Below, piece after piece: positions 45,342-48,870 of a DNA stretch of 48,870 nucleotides. Under the pieces are notes generated by a model. The model saw only the letters and a program-made list of their open reading frames with translations, was not told the origin of the DNA and searched no databases. The position numbers were made by a program, and so were the translations under genes. The DNA comes from Deltaproteobacteria bacterium (GTDB lineage: Bacteria; Bdellovibrionota_B; Oligoflexia; Oligoflexales; Bog-1112), in assembly GCA_947466225.1 (NCBI GenBank), contig CANIBL010000016.1:1-48870 (forward strand). The letters run 5' to 3'. The number at the start of each line of letters is the position of its first letter. The stretch's first letter is position 1.

Positions 45342-46874
45342 ATGCAAAAAAATCTGCTGTTGGTTGCATCCGAAGCGCAGTTGATGCTCACCCGAGAAAG
45401 CCTTACGCACATGCATGCCGAGGTAAGCCGAGATCGACAGGTCGAATGCTACAAGATCCCACACAAGAGTTTTACCGAGCTCGAGTTATTCCTCTATCTT
45501 TACCCCTCCCTGGATGCGATAACACCGCACCTACGACGCTACCCCGTAGATCTCCTGCTCTATGATGAGCGACAAGGAGGGCTTGACGCCGTCATTGCCA
45601 TGGACAAGCTGCAAGGGGATTTACAAGCATTAGCGGAGCTGTGGGGTCCTGATTTTCAGTTTCCCATGGGTCGTACCGTGGTGATCTTAGATGATCGTAA
45701 AGACTCTGCCCACCGCACGTTCATTCTGGGACGTGAGCAAGTACGAGATGTTTTGGTAGCCCCAGAAAATTTTTCTCGTATTCTGCGATTTATCGGCAAG
45801 ATACTCATCGCCGATCTTCGACAAAACCAACAAAAAATCGGATGCGCCCTGAGCGGAGGGGGGCTCGAAGGATTTCTCTACCAAGTTGGTTGTACCTACG
45901 CCTTGGAGTCCAGTTTAACGGGACGGGCTTTTAGCGATTGCAACTTGTACTCTGGGGTGAGCTCCGGGTCCATTGTTGCCACGATTCTGGCCAGTAAGAT
46001 TCCTATGGAAGAAGTAGCGGCCTCGCTCTTTGGAAAGTCCGATCGCCTGCCCCAAATGAAAGGCTCTGCCCTCTACGACTTTGCCGGCAAAGAAATCATC
46101 GGCCGCATCGCAAAAGAAAGTATACGTTGGTCCGGGCTTGACCCGTATCAGTGGGCGCAGAAGTTTTTCCGCAGCATCCCCACAGGGTTCTTTAAAGGCG
46201 ACCACCTGCGAGAGTATATTGCCAATGCCATTGCGGAGTACGGAGGTGATGACTCTTTTTCTAGTTTAGAAGCTGAACTCATCATCGGCGCTACAAGCCA
46301 AGACAACTATGAACATGTAATTTTTGGCGCGCCCCCGTGGCAAGATGCCAAAATAAGCGATGCGGTACGCGCCTCCTGCGCGCTGCCTCCGGTTTTTACC
46401 CCTCATATGATTGCAGGGAAAAACTACATCGATGGGCAAATCACCCGCACGTGTAACCTGGAATGGATGGTGAAACGGGGCTGTAGCTTGATCTTTATCA
46501 TCGACCCTCTCAAACCCTACTACACCAACCACGAAGAAGGCATGGATGCATTAGGTGGGGTATTTAATTTGATTCAAACCATCAAGACCTTGGTGTATAC
46601 CCGGTTTCGTACTGCGCTAGCGCACCTCACGGAACGATATCCGGAAGTAGATTTTATCGTCTTTCAACCCTATGATGAATGCGCCCAACTGATGGCTGGC
46701 TCCCCCATGAAATACCGCATCAATGTAGAAATCATTCGACAAGCCTACGTGGGCACCTTGCGCAAACTGCGCATTCGGCACTCCGTTTATGCCAATCGAT
46801 TGGCCAAACACGGCTTTACCTTGATTTCCGAAAAAGCATTATTTGAGAAAGAAAAGGCATCCCTTGATTTTTAG
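45342..46874 (+). CDS. Patatin-like phospholipase with unrecognised N-terminal domain
   Basis: 510 residues. The patatin domain (about 165-400) has the oxyanion motif SGGGLEG near 171-177, the nucleophile GVSSGS near 205-210 and the dyad Asp in YIDGQ near 363 (DGQ instead of the usual DGG/A). Such enzymes are acyl hydrolases; bacterial members include secreted effectors. The first 160 residues are not a known domain: they have predicted beta/alpha segments (LLLVASEAQLMLTRESL, VDLLLYDERQGGLDAVIAM) that hint at a receiver- or Rossmann-like fold, but motifs are missing. No signal peptide. The ribosome site is GGGAGAG. It is 12 bases after dsbD and overlaps or abuts sfsA. Confidence 0.9.
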   Translation: MQKNLLLVASEAQLMLTRESLTHMHAEVSRDRQVECYKIPHKSFTELELFLYLYPSLDAITPHLRRYPVDLLLYDERQGGLDAVIAMDKLQGDLQALAELWGPDFQFPMGRTVVILDDRKDSAHRTFILGREQVRDVLVAPENFSRILRFIGKILIADLRQNQQKIGCALSGGGLEGFLYQVGCTYALESSLTGRAFSDCNLYSGVSSGSIVATILASKIPMEEVAASLFGKSDRLPQMKGSALYDFAGKEIIGRIAKESIRWSGLDPYQWAQKFFRSIPTGFFKGDHLREYIANAIAEYGGDDSFSSLEAELIIGATSQDNYEHVIFGAPPWQDAKISDAVRASCALPPVFTPHMIAGKNYIDGQITRTCNLEWMVKRGCSLIFIIDPLKPYYTNHEEGMDALGGVFNLIQTIKTLVYTRFRTALAHLTERYPEVDFIVFQPYDECAQLMAGSPMKYRINVEIIRQAYVGTLRKLRIRHSVYANRLAKHGFTLISEKALFEKEKASLDF

Positions 46875-47547
46875 CATGCACCGCGCCACGCTGCTTCGCA
46901 GATACAAACGATTTTTAGCTGATGTCGAAATGGCAGATGGCACCTTACTCACTGCTCATTGCCCCAATACCGGTAGTATGCGCACTTGTGGCGCCCCAGG
47001 CGATACCATTTACCTGTCCCATCACCCGGGGAAAGGACGTAAGTATGCCTACTGCTGGGAGCTCACGCAAACGGCACAGGGCTTTGTGGGGGTAAACACC
47101 CATTTACCCAACAAGCTGGTAGAAGAAGCACTGGAGGCAGGAAAAATACCTGAACTTACAGAGTATACGAATTGGAAGCGAGAGGCCACTGCAGGAGAGA
47201 GTCGTTTGGACTTTCGTTTAGAAGGCCCAAAGGGAGTCTGCTGGGTAGAGGTAAAGAATGTAACGTTGCTCGAAGGCGACACCTTGTTTTTTCCCGATGC
47301 TGTCTCCGCCAGAGGCACGAAGCACTTGGAGACCTTGCAACGCCTCAAGCAAGGGGGAGAGCGTGCGGTATTGCTTTTTATCGTGAACCGCACCGATGGG
47401 GCTTCTGTAGCATCTGCTGCACACATTGACCCTGTATATGCCAAGGCTTTTGCAGAGGCGAGACGCCAAGGGGTTGAAGTCTTGGCCTACCGCACCCATC
47501 TTTCACCAGAGGCAATTTTTTTGGGTCAAGCTGTGCGGGTTTTATAA
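46864..47547 (+). CDS. sfsA: SfsA family protein
   Basis: 227 residues from TTG at 46864, preferred because AAAAGG precedes it and the product lines up with E. coli SfsA, giving an IFSMHRATLLRRYKRFLADV start; ATG 46876 and TTG 46843 are alternatives. Signatures: HCPNTGSMRTCGAPGD, KYAYCWELTQTAQGF, SRLDFRLEG, WVEVKNVTLL, FPDAVSARGTKHLETL. SfsA was named for sugar fermentation stimulation and has a nuclease-like (PD-(D/E)XK type) fold; its role is unsettled. The start region overlaps the patatin stop, suggesting translational coupling. The 3' end overlaps pldA by six bases, tail to tail. Confidence 0.94.
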   Translation: MIFSMHRATLLRRYKRFLADVEMADGTLLTAHCPNTGSMRTCGAPGDTIYLSHHPGKGRKYAYCWELTQTAQGFVGVNTHLPNKLVEEALEAGKIPELTEYTNWKREATAGESRLDFRLEGPKGVCWVEVKNVTLLEGDTLFFPDAVSARGTKHLETLQRLKQGGERAVLLFIVNRTDGASVASAAHIDPVYAKAFAEARRQGVEVLAYRTHLSPEAIFLGQAVRVL

Positions 47548-48426
47548 GCTTGGGTTGAAGGCAATACCCACACCAACCCCGTTTGTGTAATGATTGTATT
47601 CGATGAGACTTTGTCCATACCCACTAAATGCCCGAACAAGTCCATTTAGATGCGGACTCAGAGGAAATGTATACGTAACTACGCCAGTTTTATAACGGCC
47701 TCCTTCTTCAAATAAGCCATGACCGCTAATTGTGATCACGTGTTGGGAAAATTTATATGAAAGGGTGGCTTCCCCATACCCGAGATACTTTGCCATATCC
47801 GGATTGTATTTGTTATAGCCCGAGTTCCGACAGACATACCAGGGCCGCAGGCTGATCATCCAATGGGTAGAAGAAGCAGCGGCCTCCAGATAAAAACGGT
47901 TCCATACTCTTTCTTGCGAGTCCCCAAATCCATTGGATGCATGCACAGCGCCTGCCTGTAGAATATCCAGTGACCAACCCCTTGCAACAGGCTTTGCCAT
48001 TTTATAGGTTACAAAAATTTCAGGTTCAAAATCGGTTTCACGGAAAAAAGGAAGATGGTTATATGCTTGCCAAAAAGCAAGTTGCGTATAGGCTACATAC
48101 AAGCTGCTACGAGAAGCAAACATATTTTCCCATATCGGTACTTTAATGCTGAGCTGATAGCTAAACTCTGTTTTTTTGATGTTATTTTCTGGCGTGTTAT
48201 TTTGATAGACTTGGCTATATGGAGAGGTCGTATAGTAGAAAGGTAAAATATAATTTTGCTTGTAAAACACCGCCGAAAAAGCGGTTTGTGAGGCTTCTTC
48301 CTCCTTTTCCATTTTTTTTTCTACAAGGGTTGATTTTCGAATGGCAGGGGTTTGCGTTGCATAGATTTCTTGCAATGAAAACCAACAAATGAAGAGTGGG
48401 GTGCAATAGCATATATGAATTTTCAT
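47542..48426 (-). CDS. pldA: Outer-membrane phospholipase A (OMPLA)
   Basis: 294 residues with an N-terminal signal region (about 1-23, FICWFSLQEIYA). A 12-strand barrel pattern follows: QLSIKVPIWENMFASRSSLY, YVAYTQLAFWQAYN, and PFFRETDFEPEIFVTYK. The calcium-dependent active site is VHASNGFGDSQERVWNRF near 160-175, giving the His, Ser and Asn of OMPLA. It hydrolyses phospholipids in the outer leaflet when membrane asymmetry is lost, and in some pathogens aids lysis or escape. GAGGGAAAAA precedes the ATG at 48426. An acidic, lysine-rich stretch of about 25 residues precedes the barrel. No operon partner is visible. Confidence 0.92.
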   Translation of the reverse strand: MKIHICYCTPLFICWFSLQEIYATQTPAIRKSTLVEKKMEKEEEASQTAFSAVFYKQNYILPFYYTTSPYSQVYQNNTPENNIKKTEFSYQLSIKVPIWENMFASRSSLYVAYTQLAFWQAYNHLPFFRETDFEPEIFVTYKMAKPVARGWSLDILQAGAVHASNGFGDSQERVWNRFYLEAAASSTHWMISLRPWYVCRNSGYNKYNPDMAKYLGYGEATLSYKFSQHVITISGHGLFEEGGRYKTGVVTYTFPLSPHLNGLVRAFSGYGQSLIEYNHYTNGVGVGIAFNPSL

Positions 48427-48870
48427 TTTTTCCCTCTCTGGTTCTACCCTTTACTTTTCTCCTTCGATCGAGCATGTTCAAGTTCGCAACAACAGCTGAG
48501 CTAAAATAGCGTATTTCACAACCAAACTATAAGCAAAAACGCAAAAAAATAGCATATCCTCTCGTAATTCATTGATTCCTATGCAGTCTTTTCATTGTTT
48601 ACAATAAAAAATACAATCATTGATAAACCACAATAGTGGAGATAGATTCCACCCGCAGAGCATGTTTCATTGTTTCGTTATGTAGGTTTTGTCTATTCCG
48701 TTATGCCAATGCTGTTCGGTTAAGAAGCAAAGCTTTGCGGGACAAGGGCTTTGGTAATTTTTGGTTATGGGACAAATTTGGCTGTTGATCGAAAGTAGCT
48801 TTTAGACGCTTTTTCAGGTTATGGCGATAAACAAGAATTTCGGACAGCCCATGAAAGCCTTTGGTAACAT
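48427..48870. other. 444-bp right-edge region with no supported gene
   Basis: A+T-rich. It probably contains the pldA promoter. A short plus-strand frame opens at ATG 48821 and is still open after 16 codons at the edge, with only a weak AGG ribosome site, so a gene starting there cannot be excluded. No repeat or tRNA is recognised. Confidence 0.4.

Noticed and set aside
1-48870. tRNA, rRNA, tmRNA or riboswitch genes
   Set aside because: Reading by eye found no T-arm/anticodon pattern, rRNA segment, ssrA or known riboswitch core. A covariance scan could still reveal a short RNA.
48821-48870. Start of a plus-strand gene at the right edge
   Set aside because: Only 16 codons are visible, with a weak ribosome site and no motif; it cannot be told from chance.

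Overview
The window looks like chromosome from a Gram-negative, flagellated, aerobically respiring bacterium. Evidence: LPS heptose synthesis (hldE), an outer-membrane phospholipase (pldA), a DsbD thiol reductase, a flagellar basal-body operon, and an aa3-type cytochrome c oxidase whose subunit II carries a haem c domain. The domain layout of FliF and of the long IF-2 recalls deltaproteobacteria in the broad sense, perhaps Bdellovibrionota. This is an impression from reading the proteins, not a tree, and the genus is unknown to me. TAG, TAA and TGA all serve as normal stops.

Layout. 1-7124 (minus): a flagellar operon read from an AMIN/TPR-like secreted protein through a receiver-less sigma-54 activator, flgB, flgC, fliE and fliF to fliH, with no fliG between fliF and fliH. 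7287-8765: hldE. 8791-14603 (minus): an orphan secreted protein, a SWIM/SNF2 helicase, the Mrp Fe-S carrier and a small secreted protein. 14885-15346: smpB. 15416-25183 (minus): a small anchored protein, then information-processing genes in transcription order nusA, infB, rbfA, truB, metK, ruvA, ruvB. A 283-bp imperfect palindrome lies between infB and rbfA, and a long hairpin between ruvA and ruvB. 25394-34296: respiratory block with ctaG, a YtkA-like protein, coxB-A-C-D and a MauG-type dihaem peroxidase, interrupted by a secreted nucleotidyltransferase-like gene (26648-28438) split by one in-frame amber codon. 34226-37870 (minus): nitrogen block with a decayed ammonium transporter, a type II glutamine synthetase, and a glutaminase built like the animal kidney enzyme (EF-hand, glutaminase, ankyrin). 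38037-40560: a membrane protein and an IS200/IS605 element with a frameshifted tnpB. 40690-43303 (minus): an S46 peptidase and an isolated ribosomal protein L24 gene. 43536-47547 (plus): dsbD, a patatin-like phospholipase and sfsA. 47542-48426 (minus): pldA. The last 444 bases are A+T-rich with no supported gene.

How the parts work together. The flagellar cluster carries its own sigma-54 activator, which suggests local control of basal-body synthesis. The cox, ctaG, YtkA and MauG genes form a respiratory module. The glutamine synthetase/glutaminase operon encodes opposing reactions, next to a dead ammonium importer; this suggests internal glutamine-glutamate-ammonia cycling, perhaps calcium-responsive, and is the most unusual locus here. 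Several predicted exported hydrolases or enzymes (S46 peptidase, PldA, patatin, the nucleotidyltransferase-like protein) would fit a predatory or host-associated life, but that is inference.
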